Positions 43,870 through 53,262 of a DNA stretch of 64,000 bases are shown in pieces. The notes beneath the pieces were generated by a model. The model had not been told where the DNA came from. It saw only the letters and a list, made by a program, of their open reading frames with translations, and did not search any database. Positions within the stretch are counted from its first letter, which is position 1. Every line of letters begins with the position of its first letter. This stretch comes from Geopsychrobacter electrodiphilus DSM 16401 (lineage in GTDB: Bacteria > Desulfobacterota > Desulfuromonadia > Desulfuromonadales > Geopsychrobacteraceae): positions 62,001 through 126,000 of the forward strand of contig NZ_ARWE01000001.1 in NCBI RefSeq assembly GCF_000384395.1, read 5' to 3'. Made by a program: the position numbers and the translations under genes.

Positions 43870-44079
43870 ATGAAGAGGATCCTTGCTGTTGTGTTGCTGA
43901 TGGTTCTGACGGCCTGTACCATACGTATGGGAGCATTTGCTCCGCGGCGCCCAGATATTGTGGAACATCGTGATGTGACGAACGCCGATTGTCTGGGGTG
44001 CCATGATCTGAGCCAGCGTCAGGACCATAAACCTGCCGATAATTGTCTGCGCTGCCATCATCTGATTAAAGGAGTGTGA
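43870..44079 (+). CDS. Dihaem c-type cytochrome lipoprotein
   Basis: 69 aa. Signal peptide with lipobox LTAC (cleavage about residue 15), two haem motifs CLGCH and CLRCH with a further His in QDHKPADN. A GAGG ribosome site and the signal peptide set the start at 43870; an earlier frame from 43825 lacks a signal. Very small periplasmic electron carrier, one base upstream of the next lipoprotein gene, suggesting an operon. Confidence 0.8.
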   Translation: MKRILAVVLLMVLTACTIRMGAFAPRRPDIVEHRDVTNADCLGCHDLSQRQDHKPADNCLRCHHLIKGV

Positions 44080-44080
44080 C

Positions 44081-44653
44081 ATGTTGATTCGTGGAATGAT
44101 CTTGATGCTACTTGTTCTGCTTGCGGGCTGCGGGCCGATAATCGGTGCCAGCATGGTTGCGGGTGGCGGGGTTAAGGATTTTACGGTTGTTGATGGTCAA
44201 TTGCAGAATCTGAAAGCTGGGAGCACCGCGGTGATTGTCGGCCCCTTTGCCAAGACAGAGCAGGCGTATTACATCTGTCGCGGCGAGGAAACGGCCAATT
44301 TTACCTCGGCGTTTAACAGCTTGGGTCTTTTCCAGGCGGATTTTTATCTGGGGGATCGTTTTGCCGAAACAGCTAAAAAGCTCGCACACCTTAAGACAAT
44401 GACCCCGGCGCAAATTCAGTCAGAACTGGGGTTGAAAGCAGCACCAGAACTCCTGATCACCGGGGTGATCCTGCACCGCTCAACGGTCGCTGCGCCGGCG
44501 CAGGGAATACTGATGGATGTCGGTTATCGCCTGGAGTTTTATGATCTCCAAACGCGACAGACCACGACAATCGAGGTACAGGTCAAAGATCTGTTTCAGG
44601 ACTGCATCACCGATGTGGTCAGTGATCTGATGACCCGCATTACCGGTCACTAA
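44081..44653 (+). CDS. Lipoprotein of unknown function
   Basis: 190 aa. Signal peptide with lipobox LAGC, then a Gly-rich spacer, GSTAVIVGPFAKTEQAYYICRG, and a repeat-poor alpha/beta region to the C-terminal KDLFQDCITDVVSDLMTRI. I do not recognise the family. The start is one base after the dihaem cytochrome stop, so the two are co-transcribed and probably act together. Confidence 0.75.
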   Translation: MLIRGMILMLLVLLAGCGPIIGASMVAGGGVKDFTVVDGQLQNLKAGSTAVIVGPFAKTEQAYYICRGEETANFTSAFNSLGLFQADFYLGDRFAETAKKLAHLKTMTPAQIQSELGLKAAPELLITGVILHRSTVAAPAQGILMDVGYRLEFYDLQTRQTTTIEVQVKDLFQDCITDVVSDLMTRITGH

Positions 44654-44674
44654 AAAGTTGAATAGCGCGGGGTT

Positions 44675-44709
44675 AAAAAGGGTCGGCTGTTATGCAGTCG
44701 GCCCTTTTT
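44675..44709. terminator. Bidirectional terminator between convergent genes
   Basis: AAAAAGGGTCGGCTG pairs with CAGTCGGCCCTTTTT over TTATG, with two G-T wobbles. It serves the lipoprotein gene (+) and overlaps the stop of the flavoprotein gene (-). Confidence 0.85.
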
Positions 44710-46129
44710 ATTTGGTGATTTCGGCCATCACCGGTCCGTCCAGCAGCCCTTGCAGGCGGGCGTTATCCTGAGCCGCCAGACGCAGGCCATCACTGATGCT
44801 GGGGTAGACGTGGACGGTGGTCGCCAGGTCGACTACGCTGAGGTTAAAGCGGATCGCCAGAGTCGCCTCATGGATGATGTCTGCCGCGCGCGGCACCAGC
44901 ATCTGCACTCCCAAAACCCGGCCGGTTCCTTTTTCGGCGCAGAGCAGCACCCCCCCCTGGCGATCGCCCATGACATGTGCTTTGGGGACCCGATCGAGGT
45001 CAATATAATTTTCGAGCGCCTGTATGCCGTTGGCCTCGGCCGTGAGACGGCTCATACCGACCGTGGCAAATTCTGGGTCGACAAAGACTGCCATCGGGGT
45101 GAGACGGTGATCGATGGTTGAGGCGGTAGCCGGGTCGAGCATGTTCTCCATCGCGGTCATCGCTTCACGCGCACCAGCCGGGGCGATCAAGGGTGCGCCG
45201 GTGACATCACCAGCCGCCCAGATCCCGGGTGCCGTTGTGCGCAGTTGACGGTCGACCCGGATAAAGCCGGTTGACAAGGTCTGCACCCCGGCCTTCTCCA
45301 GCCCGATCCCCTCGCTGACGGGGGTGGTCCCGATGGCCAGCATCAGGCGTTCGGCGCAGAGCTCGAGGGTTTCGGCACCCACCCGTGCGTGCAGGCAGAC
45401 TTCGTTGCCTCGTTGTTCGACCCGGTCGGTTTCGACGTTGAACAGAAAGTGGACCCCCTCGGCTTCAAGGATCTGCTGAAACTGGCTGGTCAAACGTATG
45501 TCAAATTCACTCAGCAGTACCGGTCCACGTTCAAGGATCGTCACTCGCGTACCGAAGCGCGAGAACATCTGTCCCATCTCCAGCGCGATCACACCACCCC
45601 CGAGGATCAGGATTGACTTAGGGAAACAGGGGAGCTGCAGGGCGCTGTAACTGGTGAGATAGGCGACCTCATTGAGGCCGGGAATTTGAACCACTCGCGG
45701 TGTGCCACCGGTGGCGATGAGAATTTTAGGGCAGCGGATGATGTCTGAACCGACCTGCACCTCGTGGGGCGAGAGAAACGCGGCATGACCGCGCAGGACC
45801 TCAAGATTGGGCGTGTTTTCAAGCTCAAGCTCATAATGTGTTTCACGAACGGTTTCGACAGCACGGCGTTTAAGCGCCATCAGGGTTTTACAGTCGGGAC
45901 GCCCGGCGGTCAGATTGAGCCCCCAGTTCATCCCTCGCCGTGCCGCGTGATACATTTCGGCCTTGTCGATCAGGGTTTTGCTCGGGATGCAGCCCCAGTT
46001 GACGCAGGTTCCGCCCAGGTGGCTCTGCTCAATCATCAAGACCCTGGCCCCTCGCGCGGCGGCGAGCCGGGCCCCGGCAAAAGCGGTGGTGCCAGAACCG
46101 AGAATTAGAATGTCAGGATGATAGGGCAT
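44708..46129 (-). CDS. MerA/Lpd-like pyridine nucleotide-disulfide oxidoreductase
   Basis: 473 aa. FAD motif DILILGSGTTAFAGARLAAA, redox-active cysteine pair GGTCVNWGCIPSKTLID, NAD motif ILILGGGVIALEMGQMFSRF, and the second FAD block WAAGDVTGAPLIAPAGA. The C-terminal HVYPSISDGLRLAAQ aligns with mercuric reductase, but it lacks the N-terminal heavy-metal domain and the C-terminal Cys-Cys pair, so mercury reduction is unlikely. A thiol/disulfide oxidoreductase role is possible. The start is taken at 46129 with GGGAG upstream; a start at 46177 lacks a ribosome site. Confidence 0.82.
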   Translation of the reverse strand: MPYHPDILILGSGTTAFAGARLAAARGARVLMIEQSHLGGTCVNWGCIPSKTLIDKAEMYHAARRGMNWGLNLTAGRPDCKTLMALKRRAVETVRETHYELELENTPNLEVLRGHAAFLSPHEVQVGSDIIRCPKILIATGGTPRVVQIPGLNEVAYLTSYSALQLPCFPKSILILGGGVIALEMGQMFSRFGTRVTILERGPVLLSEFDIRLTSQFQQILEAEGVHFLFNVETDRVEQRGNEVCLHARVGAETLELCAERLMLAIGTTPVSEGIGLEKAGVQTLSTGFIRVDRQLRTTAPGIWAAGDVTGAPLIAPAGAREAMTAMENMLDPATASTIDHRLTPMAVFVDPEFATVGMSRLTAEANGIQALENYIDLDRVPKAHVMGDRQGGVLLCAEKGTGRVLGVQMLVPRAADIIHEATLAIRFNLSVVDLATTVHVYPSISDGLRLAAQDNARLQGLLDGPVMAEITK

Positions 46130-46251
46130 GGCAGCTCTCCCGCGGTGTTGGTTCGTCAGCTCAAAGTGAGCAATCAAATCTCTGGAATTTTAGCAGGTTT
46201 ATGCTGAAGCTGACTCGCTGCTGTGGCATTTGTTTCGTCCTGCTCTCTCGG

Positions 46252-48240
46252 TCACAGCAGTAATTCACGCTTCTCCAGAAGAAGCATCCTGTCGCGCAGC
46301 TCCGCGGCTTTTTCAAAATCGAGGTCAGCTGCTGCCGCGAGCATCTGTTTTTTGGTCGCTGTGATCTCTTTCTGCAGCGCCGCTGGACTGCCGTAATGAC
46401 TCAGGTCCTCAGCGGCGAGGGAAAGATCTTCGCGAACACGGCCCAGACCGTCGAGGATCGAGTGCATCGATTTTTTAATCGATTGCGGGGTGATGTTATG
46501 TTCGAGGTTATGGGCAATCTGTTTTTTGCGCCGGCGTTCGGTCTCGTCCAGACAGGCCTGCATCGAACGGGTGATCTTGTCACCGTACAGAATGACGCGT
46601 CCGGCGACGTTGCGCGCCGCCCGCCCGCAAGTCTGGATCAGGGACCGGGTTGAGCGTAAAAAACCCTCCTTGTCAGCATCCAGGATGGTCACCAGCGAGA
46701 CCTCGGGGATATCCAGCCCCTCGCGCAGCAGGTTGATCCCTACCAGCACATCGAACTCCCCCTCACGTAGACCGCGGATAATCTGCATCCGCTCCATGGT
46801 CTTGATATCGGAGTGCATGTAGTTTACGCGGATGCCGATCTCCTGCAGGTAGCCGGTCAAATCCTCGGCCATGCGCTTGGTCAGGGTGGTTACAAGCACG
46901 CGCTCGTTTTTGGCCACCACCTCGCGGATTTCCCCGATCAGGTTGTCGACCTGATCGACGGCGGGGCGCACCTCGATCGGTGGGTCGATGAGTCCGGTCG
47001 GACGGATCACCTGTTCAACAAAGACCCCCTGAGCCTGTTCCATCTCGTAGTCGGCCGGGGTCGCGGAAACATAGACTGTTTGGGGTTGTCTGGCGGTGAA
47101 CTCCTCGAACATAAGCGGTCGGTTGTCCAGCGCCGAGGGGAGACGGAAGCCGAAGTTGACCAGGGTCTCCTTGCGCGAGCGGTCGCCGCGGTACATGGCA
47201 CCCACCTGACTGACGCTGACATGGCTCTCATCGATAATCATCAGCGCGTCCTCGGGGAAGTAGCTGAGCAGCGTCGAGGGCGGCTCGCCGGGCTGACGGC
47301 GGTCGAGAAAACGTGAATAGTTCTCGATCCCCTGGCAGTAACCTATCTCTTCCATCATCTCGATGTCGAACAGCGTGCGTTGCTCGATCCGTTGGGCCTC
47401 AAGCAGTTGATTGTTGTCGCGAAAATGTTGAATGCGCAGTTGGAGTTCATCCTGAATCTCCTTGACCGCGCGTTCAAGGGTCGGGCGCGTGGCGACATAA
47501 TGGCTGGCCGGGAAGATGACTGTCTCCTCAAGCCGACCGATGACCTGGCCACGCAAGGGGTCGATCTCGCTGATCGCATCGATCTCATCGCCGAAAAACT
47601 CTATGCGGATTGCGCGCTTTTCCTCGTAGGCCGGGAAAATCTCGACCGAGTCGCCACGCACGCGGAAGGTGCCGCGATGGAAATCGACATCGTTGCGTTC
47701 GTATTGAATTTCGACCAGCTGTTTGAGCAGGGCGTTGCGCTCGATCTCCTGTCCGGTTTCGAGCTTGAGCAGCATGCCGAAGTAGGCTTCCGGTGAGCCC
47801 AGACCATAGATACAGCTCACCGAGGCGACGATCAGGACGTCGCGGCGCGATAACAGGCTGCGGGTCGCGCTGTGGCGCAGTTTGTCGATCTCCTCGTTGA
47901 TCGCGCTGTCTTTTTCGATGAAGGTGTCGGTCGAGGGGACGTAGGCTTCAGGCTGGTAGTAGTCGTAGTAGCTGACAAAATACTCGACCGCATTATCCGG
48001 GAACAGCTCCTTGAATTCACCATACAGCTGCGCCGCCAGGGTCTTGTTGTGTGCCAGCACCAGGGTCGGTTTCTGCACCTGGGCCACCACATTCGCCATA
48101 GTGAAGGTTTTTCCCGAACCGGTGACGCCGAGCAGGACCTGATGCCGGTCGCCGCGTTCGATCCCTGCGACCAGCTCGGCAATCGCTAGGGGTTGATCAC
48201 CGGCGGGGGAAAATTCGGATTTCAGTTCAAAACGGGCCAT
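46252..48240 (-). CDS. uvrB: Excinuclease ABC subunit B
   Basis: 662 aa, standard length. The helicase-like damage-verification subunit of nucleotide excision repair. Seen: Walker [14 protein letters not shown], the beta-hairpin region [34 protein letters not shown], the motifs [18 protein letters not shown] and [11 protein letters not shown], and the C-terminal UVR domain ([23 protein letters not shown]). It is transcribed minus-strand upstream of the MerA-like gene; no direct coupling is visible. Confidence 0.98.
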   Translation of the reverse strand: MARFELKSEFSPAGDQPLAIAELVAGIERGDRHQVLLGVTGSGKTFTMANVVAQVQKPTLVLAHNKTLAAQLYGEFKELFPDNAVEYFVSYYDYYQPEAYVPSTDTFIEKDSAINEEIDKLRHSATRSLLSRRDVLIVASVSCIYGLGSPEAYFGMLLKLETGQEIERNALLKQLVEIQYERNDVDFHRGTFRVRGDSVEIFPAYEEKRAIRIEFFGDEIDAISEIDPLRGQVIGRLEETVIFPASHYVATRPTLERAVKEIQDELQLRIQHFRDNNQLLEAQRIEQRTLFDIEMMEEIGYCQGIENYSRFLDRRQPGEPPSTLLSYFPEDALMIIDESHVSVSQVGAMYRGDRSRKETLVNFGFRLPSALDNRPLMFEEFTARQPQTVYVSATPADYEMEQAQGVFVEQVIRPTGLIDPPIEVRPAVDQVDNLIGEIREVVAKNERVLVTTLTKRMAEDLTGYLQEIGIRVNYMHSDIKTMERMQIIRGLREGEFDVLVGINLLREGLDIPEVSLVTILDADKEGFLRSTRSLIQTCGRAARNVAGRVILYGDKITRSMQACLDETERRRKKQIAHNLEHNITPQSIKKSMHSILDGLGRVREDLSLAAEDLSHYGSPAALQKEITATKKQMLAAAADLDFEKAAELRDRMLLLEKRELLL

Positions 48241-48314
48241 AGAGTGCGTTTCATAATAAGGCGGCTAAAGGATCACGTCTCAAGGTACCCCAGTCTGAGG
48301 TAGAGGGGGAAGAC

Positions 48315-49121
48315 CTATCTCGACATCGACGGCACCCATAACGCCGGGTCGAGCCTTTCATTAAACCAGTTGATCCGCCAGTCGAGGTGCGGTCCGGTGA
48401 CGCGACCGCTGGCGCCGACCAGGGCGATCTTTTCCCCCTGTTTGACCCGTTGCCCTTTTTTGACCAGAATCTTGCTCAGGTGGAGAAAGGTGGAAGAGAG
48501 GCCGAAGCCGTGATCGATGATCAGGGTTTTGCCGGAGAAGAACATCCCCTGGTGGGCGAGACGTACAGTACCACCGGCCGGGGCGATAACCGGGCTTCCT
48601 TGGGGCGCAGCGATATCGATCCCATAATGTGGGCGTCGGGGTTCACCATTCAGGATGCGCTGGCTGCCATAAACCCCGCTGATTCTGCCCTTGAGCGGCC
48701 AGATGAAGGGTTCCCTGAAATTTGAGAGGTTGCTGAAATGCTGACGGGCGGAGCTGGCGAGAGCGGCCTCCCGTTGAATCCTCACCAGCTCTTCAGCTGA
48801 GGGCTCCATCATCCGCTTGCTGATGCCGTTGATTTTCTGAATCCGGTAGCTGCGAGGTTCGAGCTGGAGAAACAGCTCTGATTTTTGGCCATCTGGAGAA
48901 AGCAGGGTCAGCTGCTGCCGGAGCTCGGCGTCGCGACCGAAACCGAGAATAAAATGCTGGTCCGCGGTCAGATGGAGCGGTTTATCCCGGTAGAAAACCT
49001 GGCTACCGGGTGGGGCCTGACCAAAGTAATATCCCCCGGGCTGCAGCCTGCTTATCAGGGCCAGGGCCGGGGTTGTGAACAGCAGGCTGCAAAGGATCAG
49101 GGTTGCGATTTTCATGTTCAA
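48315..49121 (-). CDS. M23-family peptidoglycan endopeptidase
   Basis: 268 aa. N-terminal signal peptide (about residues 1-21). The C-terminal LytM/M23 domain shows the zinc ligands RRPHYGIDIAAPQG, FLHLSKI and GPHLDWRINW. LytM domains cleave peptide crosslinks of the cell wall. The N-terminal part is a beta-rich region. Its ATG overlaps the stop of the DUF748 gene upstream (ATGA), so translation is coupled and the pair may serve envelope assembly. Confidence 0.88.
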   Translation of the reverse strand: MNMKIATLILCSLLFTTPALALISRLQPGGYYFGQAPPGSQVFYRDKPLHLTADQHFILGFGRDAELRQQLTLLSPDGQKSELFLQLEPRSYRIQKINGISKRMMEPSAEELVRIQREAALASSARQHFSNLSNFREPFIWPLKGRISGVYGSQRILNGEPRRPHYGIDIAAPQGSPVIAPAGGTVRLAHQGMFFSGKTLIIDHGFGLSSTFLHLSKILVKKGQRVKQGEKIALVGASGRVTGPHLDWRINWFNERLDPALWVPSMSR

Positions 49122-51991
49122 TCTGTGGTGATCCCGAACTCGACCCGGGCCGGATTTTCCCCCTTGGCCGGCGGCGCGGTGATTTCGGCATTCTTTAAGA
49201 AGATTCTGGATTTCAGTTCGGGTTTCAATTGTACCAGTGTCGTCTGGACTGCAGTGGCGCGGTTTTTGGCTAATTGATTCAATTCTTCATCCCCGACGCG
49301 AATGTTGGCCAGAATCAGTTTCTCCATTTCGGCGGGCGGGAGCTTTTTCAGCTTGCCGAAAGCGTCGCGGGGCTTCGGGAATTTGGCCTGGACATAGACC
49401 CGCTGTAAACTTTCCAGATATTCAGTGGCGGAGATACTTTGAGACGTGCCGGGGACCGTGCTTTTTCTCCACTCGTTCTCGACCCGTCGCTTCAGCTCTT
49501 CCTGACGGTAGCCCTCGGGATCCTTCTCCGGATCGACAAACGCACTCAGTTCCAGCTTGAGGGCGGGTCGTTCATAAAGCATCAGCGCGACTTTTTTCAG
49601 ATTATCCTGATCTGTCGGCGTTAGCGCGACCACGCCCGGGGCATAGCTGATCTGGCTGAAATCATCACTGCCGCCGAACATCGAGGCTAACAGATTAAAG
49701 GGAGACGTCGCCGCCTTCACCAGCAGATTCTTCAGCAGGGTCATGACCGTACTGAAGATCCCGAACTTGGGGTCGTCGGTGCTGCCGCTGACCGGCAGGT
49801 CTAGATGAATCTCCCCCTTGCGGTCCTTAAGGAGCGCGACCGCCAACCGCACCGGCAGTCCGGTGGCTTGTTTACTGGCCACGGCCTGGCCGAAGGTGAA
49901 CTGATCAAGGAAAATGCTGTTACTTGCTGTCACCTGACGTTTGGTGATCTGGTAATCAAGGTCGAGATAGAGCTTGCCCTTGTCGATCGTGTAGCCGAGA
50001 TAGGTGCCCGAGTAAGGCGTGATCGGGGCCAGATCGATATCGGTGAAGCGGACTTTGAGGTTGGTGTCCAGTTCACCGGCGAGAGGCGCAATTTTACCGC
50101 TGATGGTCAGGGGGGATTGATTCTCCAGCTCCCCGCGCAGATCGACACTGGCGTATTGACCCGGCGCTGTTGTCAGGCCACTGATGCGTCCGCCGAGCTT
50201 GTACATGCTGGTGGCAAAGAGCTTCGGCAGGTGATGATCAACAAAGGAAACTTCCCCCCCCTGTAAGGTGACCTCAGCAATGCGCAGCGGGGGAAGGCTG
50301 AACACAGTGCTCTGCGCCTCGCCTGCTGTCTGGGCTACCTTCGTCCCTTCCTTGTCGCTGGCGACGATCTGGTTGAGATTCACCTGTCCGTCTGCTTGAA
50401 CGCGGATTTTTGCCAGATAATTATTTAAGGCGACTTCGGCGATTGAAATGTTGAGTGGCTTAAGGTCGACATCGAGATCATCAAACTGGAGACTTTCCCA
50501 CGCCAGAAGTTCATCGCTGACTCCGGTCACTGAAAAACCGCGCACCCCCAGGGTTCCGGTGATTTTTCCTTCAAGAGCATCCTTCTGGACCAGGTGGAAG
50601 GCGAGGTGGGTATCCAGTGTGGCGCTGGCCAGGGTCAGACGAATGTCTTGCGGGATGTAGTTGTTGATCGCCCTGAGATCAAACTGCGTCAACTCAACCT
50701 CGCCATCAATCATTAGCGGGGTGTGGACCAGTTTCCCTTGAGCTTTGAAATGACCACCTTTACTCCATCCCCCGTCAAGCTGCCAGAGAATCTCGCTCGC
50801 TACAGGCCATTGAATATCTGACAGTCCGAGATTGAGGTGTTGTATTGCAACTGGTGCAGGTTTGGGGGCCGCTTCATCATCGAACTGAATCTTGCCTTCG
50901 CGCAGTCGGAGGTTCGCAATCCAGATCTGTGGTTTCGTCTCTGTTTTGGTTGGCGCAGAGGGTTGCGCCTGTGGTGTTGCCGGGAAAAGATCCAGCAGGT
51001 TGACACTGCCATCGGCCCGCCGCGTGAGCTGCAGTTGAGGATCGTAAAGTGAAATGTGCGAAAAATGGTATTCGTTGTTCAGGGGCGTGCCCCAATCAAG
51101 TTCGGCCAGCAACAAGGGTAAAAAAAACAGCGGCTTCCCCTGCTGTTTCAGTCGCAGGGTCGACAGGGCCAGGTTGCCGCTTACTTTCAACTCAGGCTGC
51201 TTTTGCGGGGTGATTTTGTAAGAGAGTTTCAGTTGCAGCGAGAGGTTGCCGTCTGTCAGTTGAAAGGGGAGAAAAGGCTGGAAATAGGCAGCATAAAATA
51301 CCAGATCTATTCGACTCAGGTCGATATCGAGGCGGGTCTCAACCGAGCGGTCGAAGGGCTTCATCTGACCGTTGGCAGTGAAGGGGGAACCGTCGACGCG
51401 TAAGCTGATGGACGGTTGGATATAGCGGTCGACCAGATAGGGGATGTTGCCGATAAAAGGCAGGGCCAGGTTCAGTTGATCGATCTGGTGTTCGAGTTTA
51501 ATCTTGCTGCTGCGGTCAAGAAAGATCAGCTTTCCGTCTTTGATCTGCAGGTTGTTCAGGGAGAAATGAAAGGGTTTCGCCGGTGCCTGGGATTCCGCGC
51601 TGTTGGACCCTGACGCCGGCATAAAATCTGAAAAGTTGAAACTTTCGCTGCCGGTCTTCTCTATCCGCGCAAAGGGTTTGTCCAGGCTCAGGTCGTCGAT
51701 AATCAAGGCGCGCTCAATGAGCGAGCGCAGGCTGAGTGAGAACTGCAGGCGCTCAAAAGAGATAAAGGTTTGGTCGCTGTCGGGTTCTTTGAGGTCAAGG
51801 TTCTCTATCTCAAGCTGCAGGCTGAGGGGGTGGACAATAATCTTGCCGATTTTGAGCTCCCGATGGTAATCCTGACGGACCTGTGCAATCGCTTTGTCGC
51901 GCAGCATGTTCGGTAGAATTACGGCCGCAGCCATGAGGATCACGAAGATAAGGACAAAGACAGACAGCAGAATTTTTTGCCAGCGGCGCAT
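49118..51991 (-). CDS. DUF748 family AsmA-like envelope protein
   Basis: 957 aa. One N-terminal transmembrane helix (about 7-28) followed by a large periplasmic region of repeated beta-strand segments, with LKIGKIIVHPLSLQLEIENL near the start. This resembles DUF748/AsmA-like proteins thought to move lipids between the membranes. The C-terminal 190 residues include an acidic stretch SAFVDPEKDPEGYRQEELKR and an OmpA-like portion (RPALKLELSA; ANIRVGDEELNQLAKNRATA). It is translationally coupled to the M23 peptidase. Function by family only. Confidence 0.8.
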   Translation of the reverse strand: MRRWQKILLSVFVLIFVILMAAAVILPNMLRDKAIAQVRQDYHRELKIGKIIVHPLSLQLEIENLDLKEPDSDQTFISFERLQFSLSLRSLIERALIIDDLSLDKPFARIEKTGSESFNFSDFMPASGSNSAESQAPAKPFHFSLNNLQIKDGKLIFLDRSSKIKLEHQIDQLNLALPFIGNIPYLVDRYIQPSISLRVDGSPFTANGQMKPFDRSVETRLDIDLSRIDLVFYAAYFQPFLPFQLTDGNLSLQLKLSYKITPQKQPELKVSGNLALSTLRLKQQGKPLFFLPLLLAELDWGTPLNNEYHFSHISLYDPQLQLTRRADGSVNLLDLFPATPQAQPSAPTKTETKPQIWIANLRLREGKIQFDDEAAPKPAPVAIQHLNLGLSDIQWPVASEILWQLDGGWSKGGHFKAQGKLVHTPLMIDGEVELTQFDLRAINNYIPQDIRLTLASATLDTHLAFHLVQKDALEGKITGTLGVRGFSVTGVSDELLAWESLQFDDLDVDLKPLNISIAEVALNNYLAKIRVQADGQVNLNQIVASDKEGTKVAQTAGEAQSTVFSLPPLRIAEVTLQGGEVSFVDHHLPKLFATSMYKLGGRISGLTTAPGQYASVDLRGELENQSPLTISGKIAPLAGELDTNLKVRFTDIDLAPITPYSGTYLGYTIDKGKLYLDLDYQITKRQVTASNSIFLDQFTFGQAVASKQATGLPVRLAVALLKDRKGEIHLDLPVSGSTDDPKFGIFSTVMTLLKNLLVKAATSPFNLLASMFGGSDDFSQISYAPGVVALTPTDQDNLKKVALMLYERPALKLELSAFVDPEKDPEGYRQEELKRRVENEWRKSTVPGTSQSISATEYLESLQRVYVQAKFPKPRDAFGKLKKLPPAEMEKLILANIRVGDEELNQLAKNRATAVQTTLVQLKPELKSRIFLKNAEITAPPAKGENPARVEFGITTD

Positions 51992-52301
51992 GAGAAAACT
52001 CCGGTTCAGGGTAGTGGTCTGTCATTATAGCAGAGATATCTGGACCTTTTGGGTGCCAGATGACCTGTGCTTTTGTTGTTGTCGGCTAACTTGTTGAAAA
52101 ATGTGTTGAGTGAAAGGTGATAGTTGGCCTTGATAGTTCGAAGTAATTGCTGGCGGGTGAACGCGGGATTGGCCCGGTTCAACATGCGAGACTTCTCCCC
52201 GAGAGGGGTCTTGATCCGCCGCTGCGGATCCTGTCTTGTCACTATCCGACGGTATTTTCCAGGGCAGCCTCAGCCATTCGGTCGTCACTCGTCTGCCAGG
52301 T
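51992..52301. other. Gene-free intergenic region between DUF748 and nucleoside-recognition genes
   Basis: This 310-bp gap holds no convincing gene. Minus-strand frames at 52006-52242 and 52025-52288 have no ribosome site and no family match. A possible decayed transposase fragment was considered but not supported. Confidence 0.5.
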
Positions 52302-53240
52302 TTAAAAAATCAAAAGGTGCAGGCCCGCACGCAGTAGTATTCCAACCAGGGCCCCGGCCAGTGCCGGTCGGACCACTGAGGCACACCGGCTTCCGGCCGA
52401 AATCAGAATCGCCACTCCAACCAGGTCACAGGGATTTATCACCAGACCGGCCATGCGGTTCATTTCCAGCGTAGTCAATGTTCCCTCCTGCAGCAGCTTG
52501 AGTACCACCCCCATCATGGCCGTGCCGCCGGCCATAAACTTGGTCGCGATCGGCAGGACTGCGACCGCCGGCAGCCCGATCAGGCTGAAAAATGGAGCCA
52601 GCAACCCTTGAACCAGTGTGATGACTCCGATTGCCTTGAGGACATTCACCAGAAAGATGGCCAGCAGCAGGATGGGGATGGCCCCAAAAATGATCTGAAT
52701 CGCCTCCTGGCCGCCGACAATCATCAGATTGAAGGTTGTGGTTTTGCGCAGTTTTGCGGTCAGGGGCAGGCTCTCCTCTGTGAGCCGAATGTCCTCCTGA
52801 ATGCCACGGGCAAAGATGAAATAGGTCGCGGCTGCGGCCGTCAGTCCGCCGACAACCGAGGTGAGCATGACCACTCCGAGGTTGAGGCCGACCGCCACCA
52901 GCGGGAAGACCACGTTGGCCTGGGACAAAGTAAAAAGCATCGCCAGGGTCGCGGCAATCTGGCGCCGCCCGGTAGCATCCCGCTCCATAATCGTCAGGGA
53001 AGCCAGGGGGGCGGCAAAGCCGATCAGCAGCAGCTGCAGCATGGCAAAGCCCCCGGCTCCTGGCAGTCCGAAGATCTTCAGCAGCGGGTGCAGCAAGCGT
53101 GCGACCTGCGCCAGCAACCCGCGCGCCTCGACAACTTTCATCAACGCCATCATGATGACCAGCACCGGCAAGAGCACGTAGAGCGCCAGATCAAGGGCTG
53201 ATTTCCCCGAAGCGAGGATAATTTGAATAATCTCTTCCAA
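52302..53240 (-). CDS. Nucleoside-recognition (Gate) domain membrane protein
   Basis: 312 aa with about seven to eight hydrophobic helices. Paired Gate-type segments are seen (YVLLPVLVIMMALMKVVEAR, QLLLIGFAAPLASLTIMERD; then VGLPAVAVLPIATKFMAGGT). These occur in nucleoside transport relatives and in SpmA/SpmB-like proteins. It starts 22 bp after the UgpC-like stop in the same direction, so it is probably its operon partner. Substrate unknown. Confidence 0.82.
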   Translation of the reverse strand: MEEIIQIILASGKSALDLALYVLLPVLVIMMALMKVVEARGLLAQVARLLHPLLKIFGLPGAGGFAMLQLLLIGFAAPLASLTIMERDATGRRQIAATLAMLFTLSQANVVFPLVAVGLNLGVVMLTSVVGGLTAAAATYFIFARGIQEDIRLTEESLPLTAKLRKTTTFNLMIVGGQEAIQIIFGAIPILLLAIFLVNVLKAIGVITLVQGLLAPFFSLIGLPAVAVLPIATKFMAGGTAMMGVVLKLLQEGTLTTLEMNRMAGLVINPCDLVGVAILISAGSRCASVVRPALAGALVGILLRAGLHLLIF

Positions 53241-53262
53241 AGGTATTGGCTTTTCTGATGGG

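Noticed and set aside
44708-46129. Mercuric reductase
   Set aside because: The active-site pair matches MerA, but the heavy-metal domain and C-terminal Cys pair are missing and no mer genes are near.
51992-52301. A small gene or transposase fragment
   Set aside because: Candidate frames lack ribosome sites, conserved motifs or a terminal repeat.
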